The notes: generated by a model not told the origin, from the letters alone. A stretch of 35,302 nucleotides of DNA from Gnetum montanum (GCA_015680685.1 MNCI01036144.1:21192-56493); one strand, 5' to 3'. Shown: positions 11,251 through 22,977, numbered from the stretch's first letter. A program made the numbers and translations.

Positions 11251-12851
11251 CTCGACAGCTGGAAAACACCAAGGGGTCGGCAGGCTCGACAGCTGGAAAA
11301 CACCAAGGGGTCGGCAGGCGTGACAGTCTCGACCCTGTACCAGCGGGAGGGCCGTGCTGGGTGTGAGCGGATACGGGGCGCCTTGAACGGTCTGGTCGAT
11401 CAGACAGGGACTTAATCGGCGTCTATATAGACTTTTGCAACTTATAATTTGAAAATGGGAACGAAAGCACGAAGTAATGTTTAAAAGTAAATGAGGCAAA
11501 AAATAATGTGAAACACAGCAATAAGCAGGAAATAAAGTAAAATGTAGTTAGAAAAGTGCACCGCTCCGAAGCTACAAGCTTGCTCTGTCAAGATGGATAC
11601 AGTCGATTGCACAGCATTGAGGAGTGCAGAGATCCCGAGAGTAACCAAGACATGTAGAGCCAAACGGTTGTGTGCTTGGGCATAGACTTGGGAGCAGACA
11701 ATGCAAAACTTTTACCAAGGTGGTAGAAAGGGAGATAGAACAAAATGCCAGCTAAAAATGCTAACTGTTTGCAGTGTCAAACAAAAAGCGTATAATGCTC
11801 AATGCTCAATGTTACAATGCTTATTTTTTGAACATCCAGAGATAGTCCCACCCTTTGAGCGCTACTCATTGGGGTATTTATAGGACTAAAGGGCATGCGA
11901 AAGGGGCGGTTTGGACACCACGTGCCCTGGGCCCATGTTGACTTACTGGAGCCGCACGTGCCATGTACGACCGTTGGACCTGCGTGACTGTTGTAATGCA
12001 AGCTTGCAATGCCATAACTGTGAGCCTGCCACGCTGTAATTGCACCTCAGCGTCTGGAGACGTGTGCCAACAGTCCAATTAGGCGAAGTGCATTGATGTC
12101 ACACAACCACCCGCATGCTTTGCTGTGCTTTGTGGCATAGCATGCTCGGTGTAGCGTAGTATCTTGTCATGCATTCCGCTACATGTGTGTTGCATGCTTG
12201 CTACGCTATGCTACACTACGTAGCGTAGCAACTGGCCTTAGTCACGAAAACTTTGCCAATTTGCAAACTTTACTTCCTACGTTGCGAGGCTTGCAAACTT
12301 GCTGATTTTGTCCTTTGAGCTGCCTTCTGTCCCTTTCGTAGGATGATATGCCTTGCTACGCCATGTAGCTCAGCGTAGCGTAGCAGCAGACATGGTCTAC
12401 TACTTCTTGACGAAAAGGGACATTGTTAAAGGACTTGAAGTTGGGCAATGGAGCTGGTTGTATAGCTGTTGCCATGCTACACTACGCTACATAGCGTAGC
12501 ATAGTGTGGCACCTCATTCTGCAATTGTTTTCTGAAACTTGCTACGCTACATAGCGAGGCGTAGCGTAGCGTAGCAGACTTTGTAACTTAGAAAACTTGT
12601 CGAACTGTTTCGTGCATCCTGAGCACTGCTGTCAACTTTGTGCACCATTTCTGAGCAGGTTGTCGGCTGGGCAAACTACTTAGGTGGACAAGCAGGATGA
12701 TCCGTAGAGCCTGTTTATACCTAAAGTAGAAAATTTGCCGAATTGGCCAGCCTTAATTCAGAGCGTTCTCCTCCCAAAGAACTGTCGTAGTGCTGTGCAA
12801 ATTGTAAGGCATAGTGAAGCGAGAATGAATTTGAATTTTTGGGGTATTTCA
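11251..12851 (-). repeat. 3' LTR of element B
   Basis: It aligns along its length with 27911-29494, with mostly transition differences that I estimate at roughly 8-10%. The U3 start is exact: on the minus strand it begins TGAAATACCCC directly after the polypurine tract. The other end is damaged: the terminal TGTAGC seen in the partner is missing, and a 34-bp unit is tandemly doubled (11251-11284 and 11285-11318) at the junction with element A. A promoter TATA box (CTATAAATA on the minus strand) lies at 11875-11883. The 12120-12600 part is full of GCTACGCTA/TAGCGTAGC inverted repeats. Confidence 0.9.
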
Positions 12852-12864
12852 TTGGCCCCTCTTT
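12852..12864 (-). other. Polypurine tract of element B
   Basis: On the minus strand the sequence AAAGAGGGGCCAA lies immediately before the TGAAA start of the 3' LTR. This is the expected place and composition of the plus-strand primer of an LTR retrotransposon, and it proves the minus orientation of element B. Confidence 0.88.
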
Positions 12865-14141
12865 GTCGACGTCTGGAGAATGGGCTCGATAGACATTGAC
12901 AAAGAATACGAAACACCGTAGCAGGAAAAATGCTAAGGTTCTCGCTCGGTGAGTTTCGAGACGTTGCTTGGCTGTACTTGAGAGTGTTGCATTGGTTTTG
13001 TAGAGGTTAAGGCAGAGAGTAAAGATGATGTTTAGCAGAGTCCCTCGTCGGAGTGCTCATGAGGGGCTCGTTCGCGTTTTCATCTTTGGCTGGCGCTATT
13101 CTTCAACCTCTCGTAGGACAGGTGTTTCCTTCGCAGGATGAGTTTTGTTACATCCGCGAAGGGTTTTGACCTACCTACAGATGCTTTCCATACGACGAGT
13201 TGTGTTACGAACGTCATGGAATTTACACTCTGAAGTAGCTAAGCTACTCGAGGCACTAGCTTCGTGAAGTGGTAGCATTTGCTGCTATCGCAAGCTGTGC
13301 CCTCTGGGGCAAAGGTCTTGCTGGCTGCTGGTGTTGTTGAAGTTGTTAGACATCGTCGCTGGTGTGCGATGTCCAAAGTAGGAAGGCTAGCAGCGGCCTT
13401 GGCAACACCAGTGTGGAGGAGCTGGCCTTGAAGGCGCCAGGAGTTACTGTGAGTGCAGATGCTCTGGAATCCCTGCCAAAGGCATGCATTCTTAGTTTGA
13501 CTATGGGATCAGCTACCACATAGCTAAATGTTGTGTGAGCCGAGGCGTTGGCAGGGGGCTAGAGAGTAACAATATTATGGTTGGGCCACAATACTACTGG
13601 AACTCTAGCTGCGAGAACTAGCCAAGGAACTACCGTCAGGGCGATGGGTCGTGGCGATGGTAGGTCTGGAGGGCCAGTGTAATGCCATACGACATCTTCG
13701 GAGGGTCAGCATGATGCCAAGGGTGGCAGCGTCGCATATGTTCTAGATCGCATTCCCATTGTGTCGTGAACTACGTTTTGGAGCTGCGACGTCCCACCCG
13801 CACATCAGCACCGTGCATGCTCATTCGATGCGTATATGATGCTAGTGCATCCTGGGGATGCGACGTGAACCCGGTTTAAGGTCTTGGTAGACCATGTGCT
13901 GGTTTAAGGTCCCAGTGGACTGTTGTGCCAATTTAAGGTCCCAGCAGACCGTACATGTCAGTTTAACATCATAGCGGACGAGTCGTGCTAGTTTTTCATC
14001 ATAGCGGATGGTGCTCAATGCCACTAGTTTAACGTCATTGTGGACGTTGCTCGGTGCTGCTAGTTTAATGTCATTGCGGACGATGCTCACTACTATTTCC
14101 AATTTATTGACATAGCGGATGGTGCTCGCTGCCATTGTGCT
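12865..14141. other. Non-coding spacer between integrase and 3' LTR of element B
   Basis: I see no supported gene on either strand. The part nearest the integrase (13872-14138) is a short-repeat array, listed separately. Many plant Tat elements have a long untranslated stretch at this place. Confidence 0.6.
13872..14138. repeat. Array of about eight diverged 28-40 bp units
   Basis: Units begin with a core like (A/G)GTTTAA(G/C)(G/A)TC followed by GCGGAC or GTGGAC and then a variable TGCTnnTGCC part. Examples start at about 13873, 13901, 13930, 13960 and 14030. The minus-strand 97-codon frame across it (13842-14135) is just the translation of the repeats. The same core recurs at 17751-18245 and, more diverged, at 23158-23332. 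Confidence 0.7.
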
Positions 14142-17100
14142 TTAGGCGTAGTACAGCTTGAGGTACGAGTGATTCACCGGGTTGGCGAACTCGTTGTCGT
14201 CCATGTCCGCCAGCTTGAAGGCTCCATTCCTGAAGGCTTTAGTGACCACGTAAGGACCTTCCCATTTGGCTGAGAATTTGGTCACGTGCTCACAGATGCC
14301 TTGAGGGCGAGGTCTCCCTTCTACACTGGTCATCGATGTGGGTCTGCACGGTGCTTCTACTGCTACTTGCTTTGGTAGTACTCGATGCGTCTCAGCGTCT
14401 GCGTGCGCTCCTCTTCTATTGAGTCGAGGTCGATGGTCCGCGACTTGTTGTTCTGGGCTTCGTTCATGACATCCATGAGGATCATCCAAAGTGATGGTAC
14501 CTACAACTCAAGAGGCAACACAGCTTCAGATCCGTAAACAAGGCTGTAAGGAGTCTTACTTGTCGCAGTCCTGCACATTGTCTGGTAGGCCAACAGAATG
14601 TAGAGGAGTTGCTCGTGCCACCGCCTCTTGCTATTGTTAAGCATTCACTTCAGCAAGTTGATGATGGACTTATTTGTAGCCTTTGCCTGCCCGTTCACCT
14701 GCAGATAATAGGGGGAAGAGAATGATTTCTTAATGCTTAGATTGTTGCAGAAGGTTCAGGTTTTAGTGCTACTGAACTGTGGCCCATTGTTGGTCACAAT
14801 AGTCATTGGAAGCTCGAATCTGGTTACGATGTTGTCCAAGATGAAATGATAGATTTGCTGAGACATCGTCTTCCTTAGGGGGATAGCTTTCACCCACTTG
14901 GTAAAGTACTTAGTGGCAATGATAATGAAACTATGCCCTGCAGAGGACTTAGGTGTGATAGGCCCTATGAGGTCTAATCCCCATCATTGGAAAGGCCACG
15001 TGATTTGCATTGGGTGCAGGTCTGCAGGTGCTACATTTATGAGATTTGCGTATCTCTGGCACGTGTCGCACATCTTGACTTTCGATAGGCAGTCATGCTC
15101 CATGTGGGGCCAGTAGTACCCTAGGCATCTGATTTTCACAGCCATAGCCTTGGGTGCTATGTGTCCACCACACAGCCCCTCATGCACCTCATTAACTACC
15201 TTCTGCACTTGCTCCCTACCCACACATGCTAGCAATATCCCATCGTAGAAACGTCAGCACAAGGTGTCATTTCCCATGAGCACGTATTGCTGGGCATGCT
15301 TACGGATTGCATCTCTCTGGGCAGATGTCAATCCACCTAGGGGTTCGCCATGTTGTAGATAAGTTTTAATGTTGGCATACCACTCTTGGGTATCCGTAGC
15401 ATTGACAGAGGTCACATGTTCCACCTGGGTGATAGGCTCTACGCATTCTATAATCGAGGTTGTCAGGTTTGCCAAGGAATGTGATGGAGTGTTTAACGCA
15501 AGGGTAGCTAAGGCATCTACCTTGGTGTTCTCGTTGCGTGACACGTGTTGCACATCTGTGGTTGCAAATTGCTTAAGTAGGGTTTTTGCTAGGTCACAGT
15601 AGGGTTGCAGGTGCGTAGCCTTGCAAGCGTAGACCTCGGTGATTTGATTCACAACTAGTTATGAATCTCCCCGGATTGCTAGGTGTTGTCTGTGCAGTGC
15701 CTGGGTAGTTAAGAGGCCTCTGAGTAACCCCTCATACTTTGACACATTGTTGATGCAAGAGAATGCAAAACAATATGCGGATGGATGCATTTTGCCAAAA
15801 GGGAATGTGATGACGGCAGCGGCACTACCTCCTCGCATGGTTGAGGCACCATCAAAGTGTAGAGTGGCTTCAAGATGCGATGGGACAATATCAATATTGC
15901 TAATGTGCTCATCCGGGAATTCGGGGTCTATGGTTACCTGGTTGTCGACTAGCAAGGCCGTGAGTTCGGTTGCTATGGCTTGACCCTTCATCGATGATTG
16001 ACTTACATAGTGTAAATTGAACTCCACGGTTATTGCCTTCCATTGGGCTATCTTGTTACTTTCGTATAGGTTGTTACTGATAGCCTGAAGTATATTGCTT
16101 TTGCAAATGATGTTGGTTGCACTGCAGAATAGGTAATTTCGCCACTTTTTTAGTACGAACACTAAGGCAAGGCAATTCCTCTCCACTTCGTTGTATTTTT
16201 CCTCATGCGCTATTAGTGCATGACTTCAATAATACACTGGTATCTCAGAATCGTCGTTTCATTTCTAACATAGCAGTGTCGTGACAAATGTGTCGGAGGT
16301 GACAAGGTAGATGAAGAAGGGTTTATCCCTTTGTGGAGGATGCACAGTTGGGAGGTGTGAAATCTCCTCCTTCAGGTCGTCGAAGGCTTATTGACACTAA
16401 GTTGTCCACTCGAAGTTCACCCCTTTCTTTAGACGATGTTGCATGGGGTGTAACTTGTCAGTCAACCTTGCTATAAACCTTCGAATGAACTATACCCTAC
16501 CTTGCAAACCATGTAGCTACTTGAGGTTTTTGGGAGGTGCCACGTTGATGATGGCCTTGACTTTGTCAGGGTTCACCCATATTCCGACTTCCGATACTAC
16601 GAACCCTAACATGCGTCCGATTTTCACCCCGAAGATGCACTTCTTAGGGTTGAGGCGTAAGTCATGCATTTGGCAGTGCTTGAGGACCACTCCTAGATGG
16701 CATGGGTGATCAGCTGCCTCTTTGGACTTGACTGCTATATCATCCACGTAGTCGTTTAATGTATCTAGGATCTAGTCGCTGAAAATGTAAGTCATGGCTC
16801 ACTGATAGGTTGCTCCAGCATTCTTGAGCCCAAAGGACATCATGGTGTAGCAAAAGGTCCTCCATGGGGTCATGAAGGTTGTTGACAGCTGATGCTCTGG
16901 GTTAATGTGGATTTGGTTGTATCCAGAAAAACCATCCATGAAGGATAGCAAAGCATGACCAACCATGGTGTCAATGAGCTGATCAATGCTTGGAAGTGGG
17001 GAGTTATCCTTGATCGTTGCCTTGTTCAAATCTCGAAAGTCTATACAGATCCGTATTCCTCCCGTTTTCTTCAAAACTACAATGATGTTGGACACCCACT

Positions 17101-17623
17101 CTAAGTAATCAACTGCACAGATGAAACCAGCTTGGTATAGCTTGGTGATTTCATCCCTCACGGCTAGTGCAATTTCTGGCTTAACCTTGCGAGCCTTCTG
17201 CTTAACTGGCTTTATGCGTGGGTCTACGACGATGTTGTGCTGTATCAGCTGTGGATCTAGACCTGGCATGTCGTTGTACGACCATGCAAAGACACTAATG
17301 TTGTCTTATAGAATCTTGGCTACGTTTTTGTGCATCTACGTGTCTAGGAGGGAGCTAAGTTTTAGTGTTTTCATCTCCCCCTTTGACGTGGTCATAGGCA
17401 TCTCGATGAGAGGGTCCTCAGTTACATCTCCAGCCTCCAAGTCTAGGGTTTGGACTAGATGCTCGGGCCAGTCTGGGGATGCCTCTAAGGCTGCTATGGT
17501 GCTAGTTGTGGTCAACCACCAATCGATTATGTTGGGGTCCAACTGTCTCGTGAGCTTGCCCTATAGACCTGCTAACGTTAAAGGCATGGAAAGGTCACGA
17601 TGGATTTCCATCTCTTGCTCAAC
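14142..17623 (-). pseudogene. Element B pol part: RT, two RNase H domains, integrase
   Basis: One minus-strand frame with in-frame stops carries the domains in gypsy order. Before RT there is FAWSYNDMPGLDP (near 17290). The RT has RICIDFRDLNKAT, the fingers-palm motifs and catalytic YVDD (near 16740). A first RNase H follows (HEEKYNEVERNCLALVF, near 16200). A second, plant-type RNase H (LHFDGAS near 15870, AIRGDS near 15665) is the mark of the Tat lineage. Integrase has the HHCC zinc finger (HEGLCGGH, CDTC; 15200-15060) and a DDE core. In that core the second Asp is Asn (TNNGPQF) and the Glu is Lys (NGQAKATNK), so integration activity is lost. A frameshift near 14300 puts the last segment (WEGPYVVTKAF, ending LKLYYA) in another frame. 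At least ten stops are present. Confidence 0.9.
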
Positions 17624-17642
17624 CTGCCAACATAAGATAAAA
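17624..17642 (-). other. Putative splice acceptor before the RT frame
   Basis: On the minus strand, TTTATCTTATGTTGGCAG followed by GT ends at 17624, just before the pol reading starts. Ogre elements of the Tat lineage have an intron between protease and RT, so an acceptor here fits a known gene plan. I found no convincing donor next to the protease end near 23379. The site is seen; its use is inferred. Confidence 0.4.
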
Positions 17643-17649
17643 GCCTAGT

Positions 17650-18400
17650 TAAGAGGCGTCTGTCGATAGAGATTGTGTGTAATGAAAATTTGCAAAATAG
17701 TGACGTGATGCAACTCACGAAGTGTGATGATCTAAAGATTGAAATTTTTCCAGTTTAAGATCATGGCGGACCGCCAAGGCATGAGAATGCAGGACTACTA
17801 AATATGCAAAAATGGCGATGCAAAGTGTGGAAGCTGTGGAACTGTCGATATGCAAATGCCAAACTACTAGTTTAGTGTCATTTCATACTACCAAACTGTA
17901 GCATGCAAGATCTTAATATGAAAAATGAAACGGGGAATTGCGGGTATGAGAAATGTAAAACCGTTAATGTGAAAATACGAACTGCTGACATGAAAACATG
18001 AAACTGCTAGAAATTGCGACACTGCCAATGTGGAAGAAGATGCGAAAATAGCCCATGTAAGAATGTTGTATTGTTAGTTTAACGTCATTGCGGACTACAA
18101 ATGCGACAAGTTGAAACTACTAGTTTAGGGTCTTTTCGGACCGTTAGAGGTGCAACTACGCTAGGATTGCAAGTTTAAGGTCTTTTCGGATCGGTCGTGC
18201 TACGATTGCCAAGATTGCTAGTTTAAGGTCTTTTTGGACCCGTAACCAAAAATAAATATATTTTTTTATTTTCAAGAAAGCAAATAGTTGGCTTGAAGCG
18301 TGTCGAGGCTTAAATGTCAATAGTGCTACAATGTTGTGGCGGGCATGCTACGCTGTACGGCATGCTCCGCATTAATCAGAGAGAGAGAGCGGCAAGTTTC
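17650..18400. other. Spacer with diverged GTTTAAGGTC repeats
   Basis: Repeat cores begin at about 17751, 17870, 18076, 18120, 18169 and 18219 (for example TAGTTTAAGGTCTTTTTGGAC). Between them the text is rich in short words such as ATGAAA and ACTGC. There is no gene. It lies between the RT frame on one strand and the promoter of the antisense gene on the other. A short GA run (18379-18390) is close to the latter. Confidence 0.6.
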
Positions 18401-18419
18401 CCCATCTTATCATTACGAC

Positions 18420-18427
18420 CATAAATA
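18420..18427 (+). promoter_or_regulatory. TATA-like box of the antisense gene
   Basis: CATAAATA lies about 150 bases before the ATG at 18578 and is followed by a leader with no upstream ATG that I noticed. The start context GACAATGGCT matches the plant preference for AACAATGGC. This suggests an own RNA polymerase II promoter pointing against the retroelement. Confidence 0.45.
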
Positions 18428-18577
18428 GGGATTACACCCTGGCAATTTTTCCATTCTCACCATAAGAGTGCAGAGCCCACATCGGAGCACAAGGCAATTT
18501 CGGAGCACGAAGCAATTGTGCTAACAACTAGCAAGGCAAGTTTTTACAGTGAAGAGGGTAAATCTGCAAGCAGGACA

Positions 18578-21500
18578 ATGGCTCCTAAGATTCATTTGGC
18601 GCTTGCAAAGGTTGAGGAGGCGAACAAGACCCTGGGGCATGCGACACAAGCATGCATTGTGGTGTGGAAGAGCACGCCGTGACCCAGTAGGTTACTATGT
18701 TTCCTTCACCTTTCGTTTTGTGTTCTATTCATTTTGTGTCCATTCTTGGCTGCCGTGTTTTCAGTGGTCCTGTCATTTTGGCCTTTGCATCGCCGCTATC
18801 ACCATTTCGACCATGGCAGATGCATAAACGTTACGTCATTGTTGCATGGAAGGTTGCTTAAACTACCACCACCATGGTTGTCATAACCTCGGGGGGCTCG
18901 GGTAGTTTAAGTTACTTGACCTTCGAATGGCGTAACATAGAACCCTTAGGAGAGCTAGGCCATGTGTGATGCGACGACATGACATGTGTTTTGTTAGGGC
19001 ATGTCATCAATTGTTCTAATTGCTATGCTAGGCTATTTGCATGTTCTTGCTACGCTAGGCTTTTATGCCCTTGCTACGCTATGTGTAGGAAGAGGGTTAT
19101 GCTACGCTATATGCATGAATTGCTAGGCGTTGCTACGTTGCGTGTGTATTGCCCTTAGATATGATGTTGACATTTTCTGTTTATGTTGTGCAGGGCGGGG
19201 CTGAGGCCCATGCTGATTGTTTTGGAAATTAGAGGGGTCCTGTGTCATGTGAGCAGACTTGTGGCTAATGCTCCTCCTTCCCAGATACGTATGGGAGAGC
19301 GAGGGGTCTGGTTCAGGAAAGGGGCATAAGGCTTCCTAAAATTCCTCCTTAACCACTTCAATGTGATCATTTGGTCCTCCCTGGAGGAGGAGGAGGTGGC
19401 CATCATAATAGAAGCCATTTTTCCTGGGGCGAGTTGAGGCATTTTGAGGTTTCTGACCGACGGAGAGCAATCACGAGCGGGCAGGGAGAAGGATCCAGTT
19501 AGCGCCCAATAGGGTTAAGGCGTTTGGCCTAGATCTGGGATATGCCCGAGTATAGCTACTACCACCATTTCAACACATTTTTCCTTGCACATTTTATGAC
19601 AACGTGCTTCCAAAATCCTCAAGGGACTGTCTATTATGCTGGCGGGTGAGTTTTTTGCAGCCTTGTTCTGCTGTGTTTGTGCAATGCTAGCCGTAGTGGC
19701 CTAATGCTAACAGTCTACATTTGCTACCAAGTTCTTCATCGACGAGGATGGGGTTCATGACCTACTGGGTCTACTAGCTACAACACAACTAGACCTACAG
19801 GAGTTCTCTTCTGCTGAGAATCTATGGACGAGTGTGATTGGGCAATGTGGGGGTGAGTACCACACCTACCCAGACGTATATTCTCCCCTCTACAATTAGT
19901 GTAAGGGGTAGGGCTGGTTGGATGGGGAGTGGGCGAACCCTTCAAACCAATCATGGTTGAACAAGTTCTGGTTGGACTCCCATAGTTCCCACTACCATAC
20001 TGACCTAGTAGTTCGAGTGGTAAGTGTCATATGTTTAAGTTTCTTTGCAAATTTTGAATTCTCTGTGTGTTTTGCTAAACGTTTTTTGTGGAACTGTTGC
20101 AGGGGCAAAGAAGCCTCAAGAGGTGACGGTGGTAACCGCCGAGGCACATGGGGTGAATGTATACTTCAAGTATGGGGAAGTAGAAAAGAGCCAACGCTGG
20201 CTGAATGGCGGAGCCTCAGACTCCTTGGTCCAAAACATCGAAAAGGCAAGGCTTATGGATCTATTCCTGGCCTAGAATCTAGGCATTCCTATCGCCGAGA
20301 TGCTTTCCCTGGTTAAGTCCTTCTCCGACAAAGTTGGTCTCTTTCACCTACATGTGCATGGCGTGCGGGTGGTCATTGACATCAATGACCAACTATTCGT
20401 GGATCTGTTCAGTGTCCCTACCAAAGGCATTTCGATAGGGTCAAAATCCAAGATGGAGTTGACCCTCCAGAAGAAGGACATTCAAGAGTGGTTGGGGCTC
20501 ACCAAGGAGCGCAAGGGGATCCCTATGGACAAGCTCAAAAAAGAACCTACCAAGGAGATTTACCTCGTCTTCCGTGCTCATGCATTCCCCTAGCTGCTCA
20601 CCTAGGGAAAGGTCTTAGGGCTCGAGCAAGCCTAGATAATGCGTGAGGTTATGGAGGAGGGGACCCATTACAACTGGGTCAAGTCCCTATGTAAAGGCTT
20701 GCAGGCTGAAATCTTGGGGCACCGTACAAAAACGAAGTTCCATTCCAACATCCATTATGCCTTCTACATAGGCTACCTTAAGCGCTTCGCAGAGTTCCTA
20801 GTGGTTCAGGAGCAAGGAGGCTGGGTCATGCGAAATCGTGACCAGATTTCCAGACCTTGGATTCGCCAAATTTTTTGGACCATCCAGGCCTAGGATCCCC
20901 CAGAAGTAATCCAGGAGTTTTTTTCTATAACGATGAAGGATTGGGTGGCCCACAACGTTCGCGGCCAGGACAACACGGGCGAGACGCCCCCCGCCGTGGA
21001 CAGTAGCGTGTCGTGGGGTGAACGTCTCATGGCTGAGACTGTGGCCAGCAAATTATGGATAAAGAGGCCTCCTCTGGTTGGGGAAACCCTTTACATGGGG
21101 GAAGAGGAGGGGTGAAGACTGTAGCTTAAACTGCAGAGGACGCAACCCCCTATTGGTAAGTGCTTTCGTTAAATGCTTAGTTTGTTGTAGTCAGCTACGT
21201 TATGCTATGCTAGATGGCGTAGCGTAGCGTAGCATCTATCTTCGGCTAACTTGTTTTAAGCTAATGCAAATACGCTTTTGACCACTAGAAGAAATAAGAG
21301 AAGAAGAAAAAGGTGATGAAGAGGTATCAGCCCTTAGGACAAGGACGACGAATGAAGACGCGGGGGCCCCAGTCTCAGAGAGAAGGGTCCTAGTCGAAAG
21401 GCAGAGAGCTTCTGCTGTCAAGGCAGGGGCTCTCATTATTAGGGGGAACCATCCTACCAGTGAGGAGGAGCCTCCCTTGAATAAAAAAGGTGCTGGTCTC

Positions 21501-22977
21501 CTTAAAGGAAAGGCACTAGCGCATGAAGAGGAGGTCCATAGGGACCTGGGAGGAACTTCCGGCCAGGATTCCACCATCATTTTGTGTCAGCCGGAAGTGA
21601 GACCGCAATCGGACGTTGGTGAGTTCAGAAATATGTCTGCCTTGTCATAGTCCATTTTGGTCATTGCTAACATGTTTGGTTACGCAACAGGTGCTACTGC
21701 CGATGCCATGGGACCCCCTTCGGTTTACGTGGGATCCTGGGCTAAAATCCCTGACAAGTTTGTGTTTATGCAGGGGATTGTTGACAACATGATTCGTCGC
21801 CTTTAGCAGGTGGACCCTAAAGCGCGTAAGTAGTGGTGTTTTCTGCTCTTGTGTTGTTATGCTAAAATTTCTTGTGTTTGCTACTTGTGCTATGCTAATG
21901 CAATTGGTGTATTCTTCGTGTCATGGTAGCTTCTCGACTCAAGTGGGACCCGACACGACCTTTGAAAGTCGGTGCTGTGTCCACATTCCCACCGGACGTG
22001 ATCGAGGTGTCTCTTCGTGCATACGATGAGGTCTGCAAATGCGCTTTGCACTCGACATGATCTTTGTGGGAGTGCAAGCATACCAACGAGGAGTTGTGGA
22101 AACGAGCCTAGAAGGTGGAGCAGAGAGAAGCTCCCTTGAGGGCTGAGGTGGAGGACCTCAAGTCGAGGAATGAGTTCCTCATGGCTCGCAGCACTAACAA
22201 CGAGGACTGGCGCATAGCTGTGGTAGACCACGCCAGGTTTTGGACAGTTGCGCGTCAGAATGTCGAGACTACCCGTGAACTGATAGAACAGTAGATATAG
22301 ATGGATCTGCTGGATCAGAAGTGTCAAGATCTAAAAGACATCAACGCCAAGATTTACGAATGGTGGCAGACCCAAAGAAACCATAAATATATGTATAAAC
22401 AAGAAAATTCCACCCATCGTAAGTTATACGAAGACGCTGCTATGAAGGCATTTGCATATGAAGCATTTGTAAATGCCATTGATGCTTCTAAAGCCTATAC
22501 CAGGTTCAAAGAGCAGGTCAAGGTCACGAAATCTCCTGACTAGAAGATGGACCTTCCCACAGGGGAGACCCCAACCGTCTCCTTTTCTCCGGGGCCACCA
22601 AGATGGACACCCGCCGAAAGGGAGAGAGCTGCTGCAGCAGATGCTGCACCAGGCAAGAGGCATTGGGTAGATATCATGGCAGAGAAGGTCTGGCATCGCC
22701 TCAGGCTCGGTTTAGACTAAATACCCTTCGAGATGGATGTGGGCCCTTCTCAGGTTAGCCGCTTTCTACCGCGTTAATGTTTATGTTCATTCTCTAGTTT
22801 GTGTTTGTTGCCCTAACTGACCACTTCACCCTCGCGATGTAGGCCCCAAGTGATGGCGCAACACTCGTAGAGGGAGGGAATGATGAGCTGGTGAAGGACA
22901 AAGTAGGCGAAGGCAATGCACGAGGCAATGATGTAGGAACACAAAGCGAAAATGATGCGAACAGAGACAACCCATGA
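18578..22977 (+). pseudogene. Multi-exon antisense gene carried inside element B
   Basis: Reading on the plus strand gives: exon 1 from 18578 (MAPKIHLALAKVEEANKTLG; donor unclear); exon 2 19194-19645; exon 3 19714-20019; exon 4 20103-21155; exon 5 21289-21618; exon 6 21691-21825; exon 7 21930-22753; exon 8 22843-22977. The last four introns (GT-AG) join exons in phase 1, 1, 1 and 0 without loss of frame. Exon 2 resembles an FCP1/NIF HAD phosphatase. Exon 4 is a 350-codon frame of unknown type (IPIAEMLSLVKSF, DIQEWLGLTKE). Exon 5 is charged and low in complexity, and fully open. Exon 7 is helix-rich (LRAEVEDLKSRNEFL, LDQKCQDLKDINAKI). About fifteen in-frame stops, mostly TAG and probably from CAG, and at least one frameshift in exon 2 make it a pseudogene. 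The whole protein would exceed 1,000 residues. I do not recognise it as a named family. Confidence 0.7.
19194..19645 (+). other. FCP1/NIF-like HAD phosphatase domain (exon 2 of the antisense gene)
   Basis: The translation runs RPMLIVLEIRGVLCHVSRL, then WFRKGA, FLKFLLNHFNVIIWSSLEEE and VAIIIEAIFPGA. After a frameshift it continues NTFFLAHFMTTCFQNPQGTV. This follows the order of plant FCP1-like domains: hydrophobic strand plus D-L-x-G-x-L, R-P-x-x-x-E-F-L, F-x-V-x-I-W-S-S, and N-T-x-L-x-D-D-S-x-x-K-x-x-x-N-P. The catalytic Asp of motif I reads Glu, and the D-D-S of motif III is not preserved, so phosphatase activity is unlikely in this copy. The family link is made from remembered motifs, not from a search. 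Confidence 0.55.

Noticed and set aside
13842-14135. 97-codon minus-strand frame with repeated DIKL/DVKL words
   Set aside because: It is the translation of a degenerate DNA repeat array in a spacer; there is no support for a protein.
21890-22327. 145-codon minus-strand frame in the gap between protease and RT
   Set aside because: It is antisense to exon 7, which reads through in frame with its neighbours across introns; no retroelement domain is seen in the minus frame.
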